A stretch of DNA of 64,000 nucleotides from Nocardia asteroides (GCF_900637185.1 NZ_LR134352.1:2656001-2720000), one strand, 5' to 3'; shown: positions 7,422 through 16,690, numbered from the stretch's first letter. Numbers and translations are program-made. The notes: a model not told the origin generated them from the sequence alone.

Positions 7422-7462
7422 TTCTCAAACGCCGCTCGGGTGTCACCGGGAGAGGGAGAGCG

Positions 7463-9226
7463 ATGACCACCACCGACCTGGCCGTGGCGCCGAAGCGAAC
7501 CGCGCCGCCACCGGATCCCGTCCCCGCCGCGCCGGGACTCGGGGTCCTGCTCCGTCCTCACGCAGGCGGATTCGCCGTGGTCGTGGCCTTGCAGATCGTC
7601 GGCGCCGTCGCCGGGCTGGCGCCGTTGCTCGCGGTGGTCGAGCTGGGCCGCGCGGTGCTGGCGCCCGGCCCGATCGATGAGGGCCGCGTCTGGTCGGCGG
7701 TAGCTTTCGGCGCCCTCGGCCTCCTGGTGAAACTGCTGTTCACCACAGCCTCGGCCGGGCTCGGGCATCTGCTCGACGGCCGGGTGCAGCTGTCGCTGCG
7801 CCGGCTGCTGGCCACCCAGCTGGGCCGGGTGCCGATCGGCTGGTTCTCCCGGCGCCGCACCGGAGAACTGGCCAAGGTGGTCGGGGAGGACGTGAGCGCG
7901 GTGCATCCATTCCTCGCGCACGCGCCCGGCGAACTGGTCGCGGCCTTCGTGGTGCCGCTGGTTTCACTGGTCTACCTGCTCACCGTCGACTGGCGGCTGA
8001 CCCTGATCGCGCTCGTCCCGGTCCTGCTGGCGGTGCTGCTGGTGCCGCTCATGATGACGCCCACCCGGCAACGCGAGCAGGCCGATTTCGATGCCGCGCT
8101 GGGCCGGATCGCCGACGCGGTGGTGGAGTTCGTGCAGGGCATCGCCGTGGTGAAAGCCTTCGGCGGCGGTGACCGCGCGCACCGCCGATTCCGCACGGCG
8201 GTGGACGAATTCGCCGACACCTTCCTGCGCTGGGCGCGCGGATTGTCGCCGATCGCGGCGGGCATGCAGCTGGTGCTGTCGCCGCCGTTCGTGCTGCTGG
8301 TGATCCTCGTCGGCGGTGCGTTCCTGATCACCGGCGGCTCGCTGGCACCGGTCGATCTGCTGCCGTTCCTGCTGCTGGGCCTCGGGCTGACCGCCCCGGT
8401 CGCGGCGCTCGGGCACGGCTTCGACGATCTCCAGGCGGCGGGGCGCGCGGTCGGCCGGATCCGGGCGGTGCTGGCCGTCGCGCCGTTGCCCGAGCCGTTG
8501 GATCCTGTTGCGCCACAGGGGCATCGCGTGGAACTGCGCGACGTCCGTTTCGGCTACGACGCAGATCGCGAGGTGCTACGTGGGATCGATCTGGTGCTCG
8601 AACCGGGCACGACGACGGCGCTGGTCGGTCCGTCCGGCAGCGGCAAATCGACGCTCGTGCAACTACTTCCCCGGTTCTTCGATCCGACGCACGGCTCGAT
8701 CACCCTCGGCGGAGTCGATCTGCGCGAGATCGGCAGCCGCGAGCTCTACCGCACGGTGTCGTTCGTCTTCCAGGACGTACGGCTGCTGCGCGCCTCGGTC
8801 GCCGACAACATCGCCCTGGCGGTTCCGGACGCGGACCGCGACCAGGTGGTGCGGGCCGCCCGGCTGGCCGGGATCCACGACCGGATCCTGGATTTGCCCC
8901 ACGGCTACGAGACGGTGCTCGGCGAGGAAACCAGGCTGTCCGGCGGCGAGGCTCAGCGACTCGCCCTCGCCCGCGCGTTGCTGGCCGACACCCCGGTCCT
9001 CGTCCTCGACGAGGCGACCGCGTTCGCCGACCCGCAGACCGAACAGGCCGTGCGGCACACCCTGTCCGGCCTGCGCGGGGACCGGACCGTGCTGGTCATC
9101 GCGCACCGGCTGGAAACCATCGCCGACGCCGACACCGTCGTCATGATGACCGACGGCGTGATCGTGGAGCGCGGTGCTCCGGCCCACCTGCTGTCCGGCG
9201 ACGGCCCCTTCGCCGAATTCCGGTGA
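7463..9226 (+). CDS. ABC transporter ATP-binding/permease protein, IrtA/YbtP-like half
   Basis: 587 residues: six transmembrane helices (about 20-320) then a nucleotide-binding domain. Walker A is GPSGSGKST, the signature LSGGEAQRLALARA, Walker B VLVLDEATA with catalytic Glu, and the H-loop AHRLETI. The FADPQTE stretch after Walker B is typical of the YbtPQ/IrtAB group of siderophore-linked transporters, which are exporter-fold proteins that import iron-siderophores. No siderophore-interacting domain precedes the membrane part. The ribosome-binding site GGGAGAGGGAG is strong. The stop is 20 bp before the partner gene, forming a heterodimer operon under the divergent TetR gene. Confidence 0.85.
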   Translation: MTTTDLAVAPKRTAPPPDPVPAAPGLGVLLRPHAGGFAVVVALQIVGAVAGLAPLLAVVELGRAVLAPGPIDEGRVWSAVAFGALGLLVKLLFTTASAGLGHLLDGRVQLSLRRLLATQLGRVPIGWFSRRRTGELAKVVGEDVSAVHPFLAHAPGELVAAFVVPLVSLVYLLTVDWRLTLIALVPVLLAVLLVPLMMTPTRQREQADFDAALGRIADAVVEFVQGIAVVKAFGGGDRAHRRFRTAVDEFADTFLRWARGLSPIAAGMQLVLSPPFVLLVILVGGAFLITGGSLAPVDLLPFLLLGLGLTAPVAALGHGFDDLQAAGRAVGRIRAVLAVAPLPEPLDPVAPQGHRVELRDVRFGYDADREVLRGIDLVLEPGTTTALVGPSGSGKSTLVQLLPRFFDPTHGSITLGGVDLREIGSRELYRTVSFVFQDVRLLRASVADNIALAVPDADRDQVVRAARLAGIHDRILDLPHGYETVLGEETRLSGGEAQRLALARALLADTPVLVLDEATAFADPQTEQAVRHTLSGLRGDRTVLVIAHRLETIADADTVVMMTDGVIVERGAPAHLLSGDGPFAEFR

Positions 9227-9246
9227 TCCCAGCGAGGAGACGAACG

Positions 9247-10950
9247 ATGATCCGAATCCTGTTGCGCGTACTCGGAAATCGGTACGCCGGCCCGGTGCGG
9301 CGCACGGTCGTGCTGATGACGGTCACCGCGATCGTGGAGGGTCTGTCCTACCTCCTGCTGGTCCCGGTCCTGCGGGAATTGTTCGGCGACGATCCCGGTG
9401 CCGCCCGGCCGTGGCTGGTCGGGTTCGGCGGTGCGGTCGCCTGCTACGCGGTGCTGCGGTATGTCAGCGACCTCGCCGGATTCCGCGCGGGCACCACCCT
9501 GTTGCGCGGCACCTATCACCGGCTCGGCGATCACCTGGCCCGGCTGCCCATCGGCTGGTACGGGCCCGACCGGGTCGGCGAGGTGTCGGTGCTGGCCAGC
9601 CGGGGCGTACTCGAGGCGATGAGCGTGATCGCGCATCTGCTCGCCCCGTTCGTAGCGGCCGCGGTGACACCGGCGACGATCGTCGTGGTGATGCTGGTCT
9701 TCGATTGGCGGCTCGGGCTGGCCGCGCTGCTCGCCGTCCCACTCGTCGTGCTGATCCAGTCCCGGGCCGGGCGGGCGACGGCCGCCGCCGACACCGAACG
9801 CCACGAGCGCGACCGGCAGGCCGCGGGCCGGGTCATCGAATACCTGCAGGCCCAGCCGGTCCTGCGAGCGGGCGGCCGCACGACCGAGCGCTTCGGCCTG
9901 CTCGACGACGCGCTGCACGGCATCCAGCGCTCCGCGCGCCGCTCGGCCTTCGCGGCGCTGCCCGGCATCCTCGGGCTCACCCTCGCGGTGCAGGCGGTGT
10001 TCACCGCGCTGCTGGCGCTGGGGGCCTGGCTGGCGCTGGGCGGTCGCCTCGGGGCCGCCGAGCTGCTGGCGATCCTGGTGCTGGCGGCGCGCTGTGCCGA
10101 TCCGCTGCTGTCGCTGGCCGAGATCGGCGGCAAGCTGCGCAGCGCCCGCGCCCAGCTGGACCGGCTCGACACCCTGCTGCGCACCGAGCCGCTGCCAGAA
10201 CCCGCCCACCCGCTCCGGCCCGAAAGCCACGACCTGGCCTTCGACGCGGTCACCTTCCGGCACGGCGACCGCACAGTGGTCGACGACCTGAGCCTGACCG
10301 TCCCCGCCGGCCACCGGGTCGCGATCGTCGGCCCGTCCGGCGCGGGCAAGAGCACCTTGCTCCAGCTGCTCGCGCGCTTCCACGACGTGCACGCCGGAAC
10401 GGTCCGCCTCGGCGGTGTCGACGTCCGCCAGATCGACACCGCGACCCTGATGGACCGGATCGCCATCGTCTTCCAGCAGGTCTACCTGTTCGACGGCACC
10501 ATCGAGGACAACATCCGGCTCGGCCGTCCCGACGCCACCGACGCCGAGGTGCGCGCGGCGGCGACGGCGGCCCGCCTCGACGAGGTGATCGAGCGGCTCC
10601 CCGGCGGCTGGTCCGCCGCGGTCGGCGAGGGTGGTGCGCTGCTGTCCGGCGGTGAACGCCAACGGGTTTCGATCGCGCGTGCCCTGCTGAAGGACGCGCC
10701 CGTCGTCCTGCTCGACGAGGTCACCTCCGCGCTGGACCCGGTCAACGAGGCCGCCGTGCACCAGGGCATCGACCAGCTGATGGCGGGCCGCACGGTGGTG
10801 CTGGTGGCGCACCGCCTGCGCACCGTGCAGACCGCCGATCAGGTCGTCTTCGTCGACCAGGGCCGCATCGCCGAAACGGGGACCCATCGGGAACTGCTCG
10901 ACCGCGGTGGCCGCTACGCCGACTTCTGGGCCGTCACCGCGGGGCGATAG
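9247..10950 (+). CDS. ABC transporter ATP-binding/permease protein, IrtB/YbtQ-like half
   Basis: 567 residues with a six-helix membrane domain (about 15-300) and an ATPase domain. Walker A is GPSGAGKST, the signature LSGGERQRVSIARA, Walker B VVLLDEVTS, and the H-loop AHRLRTV. All catalytic residues are intact in both halves, so no degenerate ATP site is evident. ATG 9247 is preceded by GAGGAGA; an in-frame GTG at 9223 lies upstream of that site and is less likely. The gene ends overlapping the convergent oxidoreductase gene by 17 bp. Partner of the upstream half; substrate probably a siderophore or other amphipathic compound. Confidence 0.85.
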   Translation: MIRILLRVLGNRYAGPVRRTVVLMTVTAIVEGLSYLLLVPVLRELFGDDPGAARPWLVGFGGAVACYAVLRYVSDLAGFRAGTTLLRGTYHRLGDHLARLPIGWYGPDRVGEVSVLASRGVLEAMSVIAHLLAPFVAAAVTPATIVVVMLVFDWRLGLAALLAVPLVVLIQSRAGRATAAADTERHERDRQAAGRVIEYLQAQPVLRAGGRTTERFGLLDDALHGIQRSARRSAFAALPGILGLTLAVQAVFTALLALGAWLALGGRLGAAELLAILVLAARCADPLLSLAEIGGKLRSARAQLDRLDTLLRTEPLPEPAHPLRPESHDLAFDAVTFRHGDRTVVDDLSLTVPAGHRVAIVGPSGAGKSTLLQLLARFHDVHAGTVRLGGVDVRQIDTATLMDRIAIVFQQVYLFDGTIEDNIRLGRPDATDAEVRAAATAARLDEVIERLPGGWSAAVGEGGALLSGGERQRVSIARALLKDAPVVLLDEVTSALDPVNEAAVHQGIDQLMAGRTVVLVAHRLRTVQTADQVVFVDQGRIAETGTHRELLDRGGRYADFWAVTAGR

Positions 10951-12160
10951 TCGGCCGAGTGCGCGCGTGCTCCGCCGTGTGCGGCAGGGTCGGGCCGCCG
11001 GTCCGGTTCTGCAGCACCAGCTTTCGTCCCGCGTCTGCGGCCCAGGTGTGGTTGCCCGGGGTGCGGGCCTCGTCGGCCAGCTGCTTGATGGTGTGGGCGC
11101 AGACGAACTCCTTGAGCTTGGCGCCCGGCCTGCCGCGCAGGTGGTACCACTTCGCGGTGTCGTCCTTGGCCGCGAACTGGAAGATCCCACCACCGCGGCC
11201 CAGGCTGATGCACTGACCGGCGAAACCCAGGTTCACCGGCGCGGGTATGGCGCCCGCGATCCGGGCCAGCACGGTGTCGGCGGCGTGCGCGCCCAGCGGG
11301 CCCGCCGCCTGGCAGCTCATCCGGAACGGCAGATCCGACGGTGCCGCCGAATCGCCCGCGGCGACGATGCGGGGGTCGTCCACGCTGGTCAGGGTTTCGT
11401 CGGTGAGCAGGCGGCCGACGGCATCGGTGCGCAGGCCGCTGTGTGCGGCCAGCCGCGGCACCCCGAAGCCGGCGGTCCAGATGGTCACCGCGCTGCGCAC
11501 GCGGTGGCCGCCGCTGAGTCGCACGGTCTCGCGGGTCACCTCGACGACCTTCGCGTCGGGGCCGTCCAGGATGGTCACCCCGAGCGCGGTCAGCTTGCGG
11601 GCGACCGCGCGCCTGCCGCGCGGATGCAGGTAGGGGCCGAGCACGTCGCCGCAGATCAGGGTCACCTGCCGACCCGCCTCGGCCAGCTCGGCGGCGGTCT
11701 CGATGCCGGTCGGGCCCGCGCCGACCACCGTCACCGGGGCGTCCTGCCGTGCGGCGGCGAGTGTCGTGCTCAGCCGCTGAGCCTGTTCCAGACTCGCTAT
11801 CGGATAGGCGAATTCGGCCGCACCTGGTACCCGGGGCTCGGCACTGCCGCTGCCGACCGCGTAGATCAGGTAGTCGTAGCCGAGCGCGGCGCCGCCGGAC
11901 AGTTCCACCCGCCGGTTGCCGGCGTCGATGAGGTCCACGGCGTCGACCACCAGCTCGACACCGCGCGCCAGCACGGTATCGAAGCCGGTGACGGCGTCGT
12001 CGGTGCCGCCGACCAGCTGATGCAACCGGATCCGTTCGACGAAGCTGCCTCGCGGATTGATCACCGTCACCGCCACGTCATCGCGCTGGGTCAGGCGGTT
12101 CGCGGCCATCACGCCCGCGTACCCGCCGCCGACCACGACCACTTCGATCTTCTCGCTCAT
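10934..12160 (-). CDS. FAD-dependent NAD(P)H oxidoreductase (NDH-2/AIF-like)
   Basis: 408 residues. The N-terminal FAD-binding motif is VVVVGGGYAGVMAA (residues 7-20) and the second dinucleotide fold is VTVVGAGPTGIETAAEL (about residue 143). A conserved AAGDSA motif sits near the FAD. The family includes type II NADH dehydrogenases and ferroptosis-suppressor/AIF-like quinone reductases. No C-terminal membrane helix is obvious. GAGGCG-like bases precede the start. It lies in tandem, same strand, downstream of a TetR gene at 12239-12811 and may be in its operon. The electron acceptor is unknown. Confidence 0.85.
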   Translation of the reverse strand: MSEKIEVVVVGGGYAGVMAANRLTQRDDVAVTVINPRGSFVERIRLHQLVGGTDDAVTGFDTVLARGVELVVDAVDLIDAGNRRVELSGGAALGYDYLIYAVGSGSAEPRVPGAAEFAYPIASLEQAQRLSTTLAAARQDAPVTVVGAGPTGIETAAELAEAGRQVTLICGDVLGPYLHPRGRRAVARKLTALGVTILDGPDAKVVEVTRETVRLSGGHRVRSAVTIWTAGFGVPRLAAHSGLRTDAVGRLLTDETLTSVDDPRIVAAGDSAAPSDLPFRMSCQAAGPLGAHAADTVLARIAGAIPAPVNLGFAGQCISLGRGGGIFQFAAKDDTAKWYHLRGRPGAKLKEFVCAHTIKQLADEARTPGNHTWAADAGRKLVLQNRTGGPTLPHTAEHARTRPTIAPR

Positions 12161-12238
12161 GAGCGCCTCCTCAGCCGCACCAGGGGTTCGGTCATAAGAC
12201 GCCGACCGGCCGGGGTTTGTGACGAGGCGTGAGCCAGG

Positions 12239-12811
12239 TCACCGCGCGCGTAACCCCCGCACCAGCAGTGCGACCACCCGCCGGGGCTGATAGCGCGGAT
12301 TGGCGCCCGCGCCGATGCACAGGTTGCCGACGGCACGCAGGAATTCGTACGGGTCGGTGCCCGGCGTGATCTCGCCCGCCGCCGCGGCCGCGTCGAGGAG
12401 TTCGGCGCAGACCGGCAGGAGACGGTCGAGGAAATATGTGTGCAGGGTCTCGAACGCGGCGTCGTCGGACTGCAGCGCTTCGGCGAGACCGTGTTTGGTG
12501 CCGAGGAAGTCGACGAACAGCTCGATCCAGGCGCCGAGTGCCGCGTGCGGGGAGGCGCTGCTCGCCAGCAGTTCGGGACCGGCCGCGGCGCACGCCTCCA
12601 CCTGGTGCCGGTAGACGGCGACGATGAGATCGGCGCGGGTCGGGAAATGCCGGTAGATCGTGCCGACCCCGACTCCCGCCGACGCCGCGATCTCCCGCAC
12701 CGGCACGTCGACGCCCGAGGCGACGAACGCCGCCGCGGCCGCGTCGAGCAGCGACTGCTGATTGCGCCGCGCGTCGGCGCGTTTGCGCGGCGTCGCGCTG
12801 TCGTTCTGCAC
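12239..12811 (-). CDS. TetR family transcriptional regulator
   Basis: 190 residues from GTG 12811, which lies 7 bases after a clear GGAGG. A longer open frame upstream runs through the operator and is not used. The HTH reads VREIAASAGVGVGTIYRHFPTRADLI (about residues 35-60). It is divergent from the aldo/keto reductase at 12935. Two nearly identical 15-bp palindromes lie between them. It probably represses both directions, and the downstream oxidoreductase may follow in the same transcript. Confidence 0.87.
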   Translation of the reverse strand: MQNDSATPRKRADARRNQQSLLDAAAAAFVASGVDVPVREIAASAGVGVGTIYRHFPTRADLIVAVYRHQVEACAAAGPELLASSASPHAALGAWIELFVDFLGTKHGLAEALQSDDAAFETLHTYFLDRLLPVCAELLDAAAAAGEITPGTDPYEFLRAVGNLCIGAGANPRYQPRRVVALLVRGLRAR

Positions 12812-12837
12812 CACCGGACCTCCGAAGGGTTGGCAAG

Positions 12838-12878
12838 CGGAACAATGTTCCGTATGTTGATAGCGGAACATTGTTCCG
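12838..12878. promoter_or_regulatory. two tandem 15-bp palindromic operators flanking a -10
   Basis: CGGAACAATGTTCCG (12838-12852) and CGGAACATTGTTCCG (12864-12878) differ only in the centre. Their centres are 26 bp apart. Between them lies a -10-like TATGTT (12853-12858) for the reductase gene. This is a strong candidate binding region for the adjacent TetR protein. Confidence 0.65.
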
Positions 12879-12934
12879 TTTTGTTCAGGATGTCAGATCG
12901 GACGTCCGGAACCAAGTCTCTCGGAGGAGCAGTC

Positions 12935-13954
12935 ATGCAGTACCGCACCCTCGGCCGCACCGGCGTCCAGGTCAGCAGCCTCGTCCTCGGCGCGATGAAT
13001 TTCGGCTGGCTCGGCGGCGCCACCCAGGACGAGGCGACCGCCATCGTCGACGCGGCGCTCGAAGAGGGCGTCAACCTGATCGACACCGCCGACATGTACG
13101 GGCAGGGCGCGTCGGAGGAGGTGGTCGGCAAGGCCATTGCCGGTCGCCGCGACGACATCGTGCTGGCCACCAAGGCGAGCATGCCGATGGGGGAGGAACG
13201 CAATCACCGCGGCGGTTCGCGTCGCTGGCTGGTCACCGCGCTCGACGACAGCCTGCGCCGCCTCGGCGTCGACCACGTGGACCTGTACCAGATCCATCGC
13301 TGGGACCCGAGCGTCAGCGACGAGGAGACGCTGTCGGCGCTGACCGATCTGCAACGCGCGGGCAAGATCCGCTACTTCGGTTCCTCGACCTTCCCCGCGT
13401 ACCGCATCGTCCAGGCGCAGTGGGCGGCGCGCGAACATCGTCTCGGCCGCTATGTCACCGAGCAGCCCAACTACTCGATCCTGCAGCGCGGCATCGAATC
13501 CCACGTCCTGCCGGTCACCCGGGAATACGGGCTCGGGGTGCTGGTGTGGAGTCCGCTCGCCTCGGGCTGGCTGTCGGGCGCGATCCGCGCCGACCGCGCG
13601 ATGACCACCAACCGGGCCGCCCTCATGCCGCACCGTTTCGACACCACCATCCCGGCCAACCAGGCCAAACTGGCTGCCGTCGAACAGCTGGCCGACATCG
13701 CCGACCAGGCCGGCCTGACCCTGATCCAGCTGGCCCTCGGCTTCACCACCGCCCACCCCGCCGTCACCAGCGCCATCATCGGCCCCCGCACCCTCGACCA
13801 CCTGCGCGCCCAGTTGTCCGCCGCCGACACCGTTCTGCCCGCCGACGTCCTCGACGCCATCGACAAGGTGGTCACTCCCGGCACCGATCTCGCCCCCGAC
13901 GAAAAGCACGACACCCCACCGTCTCTCCTCGACCCCGCCCTGCGCCGCCGCTGA
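12935..13954 (+). CDS. aldo/keto reductase
   Basis: 339 residues, NADPH-dependent carbonyl reductase of the AKR superfamily ((beta/alpha)8 barrel, cytosolic). The catalytic tetrad is readable: D50 in LIDTADMY, Y55, K80 in ATKAS and H121 in YQIHRWD. The C-terminal SAIIGPRTLDHLRAQL motif binds the cofactor 2'-phosphate region. GGAGGAG precedes the ATG by about 6 bases. It is under the tandem palindromes and divergent TetR regulator. Substrate not inferable. Confidence 0.9.
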   Translation: MQYRTLGRTGVQVSSLVLGAMNFGWLGGATQDEATAIVDAALEEGVNLIDTADMYGQGASEEVVGKAIAGRRDDIVLATKASMPMGEERNHRGGSRRWLVTALDDSLRRLGVDHVDLYQIHRWDPSVSDEETLSALTDLQRAGKIRYFGSSTFPAYRIVQAQWAAREHRLGRYVTEQPNYSILQRGIESHVLPVTREYGLGVLVWSPLASGWLSGAIRADRAMTTNRAALMPHRFDTTIPANQAKLAAVEQLADIADQAGLTLIQLALGFTTAHPAVTSAIIGPRTLDHLRAQLSAADTVLPADVLDAIDKVVTPGTDLAPDEKHDTPPSLLDPALRRR

Positions 13955-13961
13955 CAGCGGA

Positions 13962-14582
13962 TCAGGCCAGGAGTTCGCGGGGCAGGACGGCGGCCCACCA
14001 GTTCTCGACCCGGTCGGGCGACCAGCCGCGTTCGGCGGTGAGGGTGGTGAAGACGTCGATGGTGCACAGGGTGGCGTAGATGTCGACGGAGGTGGTGAGG
14101 TCCTCGCGCAGGGTGCCCGCGGGCCATGCGGAGAAGATCTCGACGCGGATGTCGTCGGCGCGACGACGGGCGTCGATGTAGGTGGTGGCCAGCTCGGGTT
14201 CGGTCCGGCCTGCCTCACGGACCAGGGTGATCACGTCGTCGGCGCGCTCGAACAGGCGGCGGTCGTAGGCCGACATGGCGGCGAGCTGGCGGGTCGGGTC
14301 GCCGGCCGCCGCCTCCAGCTCGGCGAGCATCCGCGGGGCGTCGGCCGACAGGTCGGCGGCGTCGACGATGGCCTGCACCAAGCCGGTCTTGTTGCCGTAG
14401 GCGGCGTACACGGTGGGCACGGAAACGCCTGCTTCCCTGGCGACTTCGCGAATCGTGGTCGCCGCCCAGCCCCGCGCGACGAACAGACGGCGCGCGGCCC
14501 GGGCGATTTCGGCGCTGGTCGCCTCGGCCTGCAGAGTGCGGCGAAGCGACTCGTAGCGGCGGCGGGGCTGATCGCTGGACAC
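13962..14582 (-). CDS. TetR family transcriptional regulator
   Basis: 206 residues from GTG 14582. The HTH is WAATTIREVAREAGVSVPTVYAAYGNKTGLV (about residues 38-68). Convergent with the aldo/keto reductase and divergent from the membrane protein at 14623. The two starts are only 40 bp apart, so one operator could control both. An ATATT-CAA-AATAT palindrome overlaps the membrane gene's start. Confidence 0.85.
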   Translation of the reverse strand: MSSDQPRRRYESLRRTLQAEATSAEIARAARRLFVARGWAATTIREVAREAGVSVPTVYAAYGNKTGLVQAIVDAADLSADAPRMLAELEAAAGDPTRQLAAMSAYDRRLFERADDVITLVREAGRTEPELATTYIDARRRADDIRVEIFSAWPAGTLREDLTTSVDIYATLCTIDVFTTLTAERGWSPDRVENWWAAVLPRELLA

Positions 14583-14610
14583 GGGGGTTCCTCTTTCGGT
14601 TTACGGTACC

Positions 14611-14624
14611 TATATTCAAAATAT
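14611..14624 (+). promoter_or_regulatory. leaderless-type promoter overlapping a palindrome
   Basis: TATATT (14611-14616) lies 6 bases before the ATG at 14623. A palindrome ATATT-CAA-AATAT (14612-14624) overlaps both and could be the TetR site. Confidence 0.4.
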
Positions 14625-15306
14625 GACAGATAAACCCGAAGGGGAAGGATTTCGGCGCCTCGCGGGTCTTGCCGGAATCGGGTTCGCCCTGGTCATCGTC
14701 GGCGCGAATCTCATCCTGGTGCCCGCCGGCCTACCGAAACCCGGCACCGATGCCGACCAAGCGGTCACCTTCTTCCAGGACCACCGTGATCTCGTGTCGC
14801 CCGCTCTGGCGCTGACCCCGGCGGCCTGGTTCTGCGCCGTGCTGTTTGGCGCTGGCGTGCTCGCGACGCTGCGATCGACGGAACGGGATATCGGCACCGG
14901 CTGGTCGATGGTCGGGTTCGCCGGCCTCCTCTTGCAGAACGCCACCTTCACCGTGATCGTCGGCCTGCGCTACGCGCTCTCGACCGCCGCCGGCGCGGTG
15001 CCCGCGCTGTGGGTGCTGCAGGACGCGCTGCTCGCGCTCAACGGCACTTTCCTCGCGCTCGCCCTCGTCGGGTTCACGCTGGCGGGCAAGGTGGGTGGCC
15101 TGGTTCGGACCTGGCATGCCGCTATCGGATTCCTCGCCACCGCAATGCAATTCGCTGGCGCAGTCCTGACGCCCTGGGTCATCGATGGTCCGGGGACGCT
15201 CGGATGGGTCGGGCTGTCGGGCTGGCTGCTGTGGGTCGTCTGGTTCGTGGCCTACGGCATCGCACTGGTCCGTGGCACCCCGTCGCCTGCTGTTCAGCGG
15301 CCCTGA
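14623..15306 (+). CDS. six-helix integral membrane protein (DUF4386-like)
   Basis: 227 residues with about six hydrophobic segments, at roughly 14-36, 60-80, 92-112, 130-150, 160-180 and 195-218. The layout matches small actinobacterial membrane proteins of the DUF4386 kind, for which no activity is known. No Shine-Dalgarno is seen; a TATATT hexamer 6 bases upstream suggests leaderless expression. Divergent from the TetR gene, which probably controls it. Confidence 0.7.
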   Translation: MTDKPEGEGFRRLAGLAGIGFALVIVGANLILVPAGLPKPGTDADQAVTFFQDHRDLVSPALALTPAAWFCAVLFGAGVLATLRSTERDIGTGWSMVGFAGLLLQNATFTVIVGLRYALSTAAGAVPALWVLQDALLALNGTFLALALVGFTLAGKVGGLVRTWHAAIGFLATAMQFAGAVLTPWVIDGPGTLGWVGLSGWLLWVVWFVAYGIALVRGTPSPAVQRP

Positions 15307-15382
15307 ACCTGCGCATCGTCCGGCAAACGTCGGCCCGTGGACCTAGGGTGTGGGCACGGCTGGACTAGACGAGGGAGTGGCG

Positions 15383-16624
15383 GTGGCTGCTGCGCTGGTG
15401 AAGGGGCAGAACGCGGGGATCGCAGCCGGGGAGGTGGTGCTGAGCGTGCGCGGCGGGGTGGCGGCGGATCTGTCGGCACTGCTGGTGACCGCGGCGGGCA
15501 CCGTGCGCTCCGACGCGGACTTCGTGTTCTTCAATCAGCCGGTGGCACCGGGGGTTCGGTTGGACGGGCCGGGGATCGCCGTCACCTTCGCCGGAGTGCC
15601 CGCGGCGATCGAGCAGATCCGGGCGGTGATCACCGTTGCGGCCGAGGGGGATACGTTCGGCTCGGGGTCATCGCCGGTCGCCTCGGTGGCCGACCGGGCG
15701 GGAAACAGCCTGTACGAGTACGTGATCGACGGTCTCGACAGCGAGTCGGTGGTGATCGCGCTCGAGCTGTATCGGCGCGGTGACCAGTGGAAGGTGCGCG
15801 CCGTCGGGCAGGGGTACGCCGGCGGGTTCGCGGATCTGGTGACCGACCACGGCGTCAGCGTCGACGACGAGCCGGAAACCGGGGCGGTACCGGAGATCCG
15901 GACCGTGCCCGGGGAGGCGGCCCTCTCGTTCGAGAAGCGGCAGAAGCTCGACCTGCGCAAACGCGAGGTCGCGAAGGTGCTCATCGACGAGCGCGCGTTC
16001 GGGGTACGCGCCCGGGTGGTGCTGGTGATCGACAAGACCGGCAGCATGCAGAAGCTGTACCGCGGCGGCACCGTGCACCGGGTGGTGGAACGGATGATCC
16101 CCATCGCCACCCAGCTCGACGACGACGGCACCCTCGAGGCGTACCTGTACGCCCTCACCTACGCCCGGCTGCCCGACATCACCGTCGCCGGCGCCGACCG
16201 GTGGACCCAGACCTACCTCCACCTCACCGGCACCCACGACGGCATCGACTACGACGCCATCGGCGGCCGCAACGACGAACTGCCCGTCATGCGCGCCGTC
16301 ATCGACACCCTCACCGCCACCACCGCACCCACCCTGGTCCTGTTCTTCACCGACGGCGGCTTCGCCAAGAAACGCGACATCGCCACCCTGATGCGGGAAG
16401 CCAGCCACCTGCCTGCCTTCTGGCAGTTCATCGGCCTCGGCAGAGCCAACTTCGGCGTCCTGCGCACCCTCGACGAACTCGACGGCCGCCGCGTGGACAA
16501 CGCCGGCTTCTTCGCCGTCGACGACATCGACCACACCGACGACCCCACCCTCTACCGCCACCTCCTCACCGAATTCCCCGCCTGGCTCCGCGCCGCCCGA
16601 GCCGAGGGCATCGTCAGCGAGTAG
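15383..16624 (+). CDS. TerD domain plus vWA domain protein (TerF-like)
   Basis: 413 residues from GTG 15383, with GAGGGA 6 bases upstream (GTG 15377 is an alternative). An N-terminal TerD domain (about 1-165) has the calcium-site-like SDADFVFFNQP segment and LELYRRGDQWKVRAVGQGY. A C-terminal von Willebrand A domain (about 215-410) has the MIDAS motif DKTGSMQ and the TLVLFFTDGG strand. TerD proteins bind calcium and act in tellurite, chemical-stress and phage-inhibition systems; vWA partners act in metal-dependent assembly. It stands alone without terB/terC/terE neighbours. Confidence 0.82.
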   Translation: MAAALVKGQNAGIAAGEVVLSVRGGVAADLSALLVTAAGTVRSDADFVFFNQPVAPGVRLDGPGIAVTFAGVPAAIEQIRAVITVAAEGDTFGSGSSPVASVADRAGNSLYEYVIDGLDSESVVIALELYRRGDQWKVRAVGQGYAGGFADLVTDHGVSVDDEPETGAVPEIRTVPGEAALSFEKRQKLDLRKREVAKVLIDERAFGVRARVVLVIDKTGSMQKLYRGGTVHRVVERMIPIATQLDDDGTLEAYLYALTYARLPDITVAGADRWTQTYLHLTGTHDGIDYDAIGGRNDELPVMRAVIDTLTATTAPTLVLFFTDGGFAKKRDIATLMREASHLPAFWQFIGLGRANFGVLRTLDELDGRRVDNAGFFAVDDIDHTDDPTLYRHLLTEFPAWLRAARAEGIVSE

Positions 16625-16690
16625 CCGCGCGGAGTCGTCGATCGTCGGTTCGTCTGAACCATTTCCGGGGCAGCCGCGTTCTATCCGGTC

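Noticed and set aside
8953..11193. 746-residue minus-strand open frame
   Set aside because: It runs antisense to the ABC transporter genes and has Arg/Gly/Gln-rich shadow composition.
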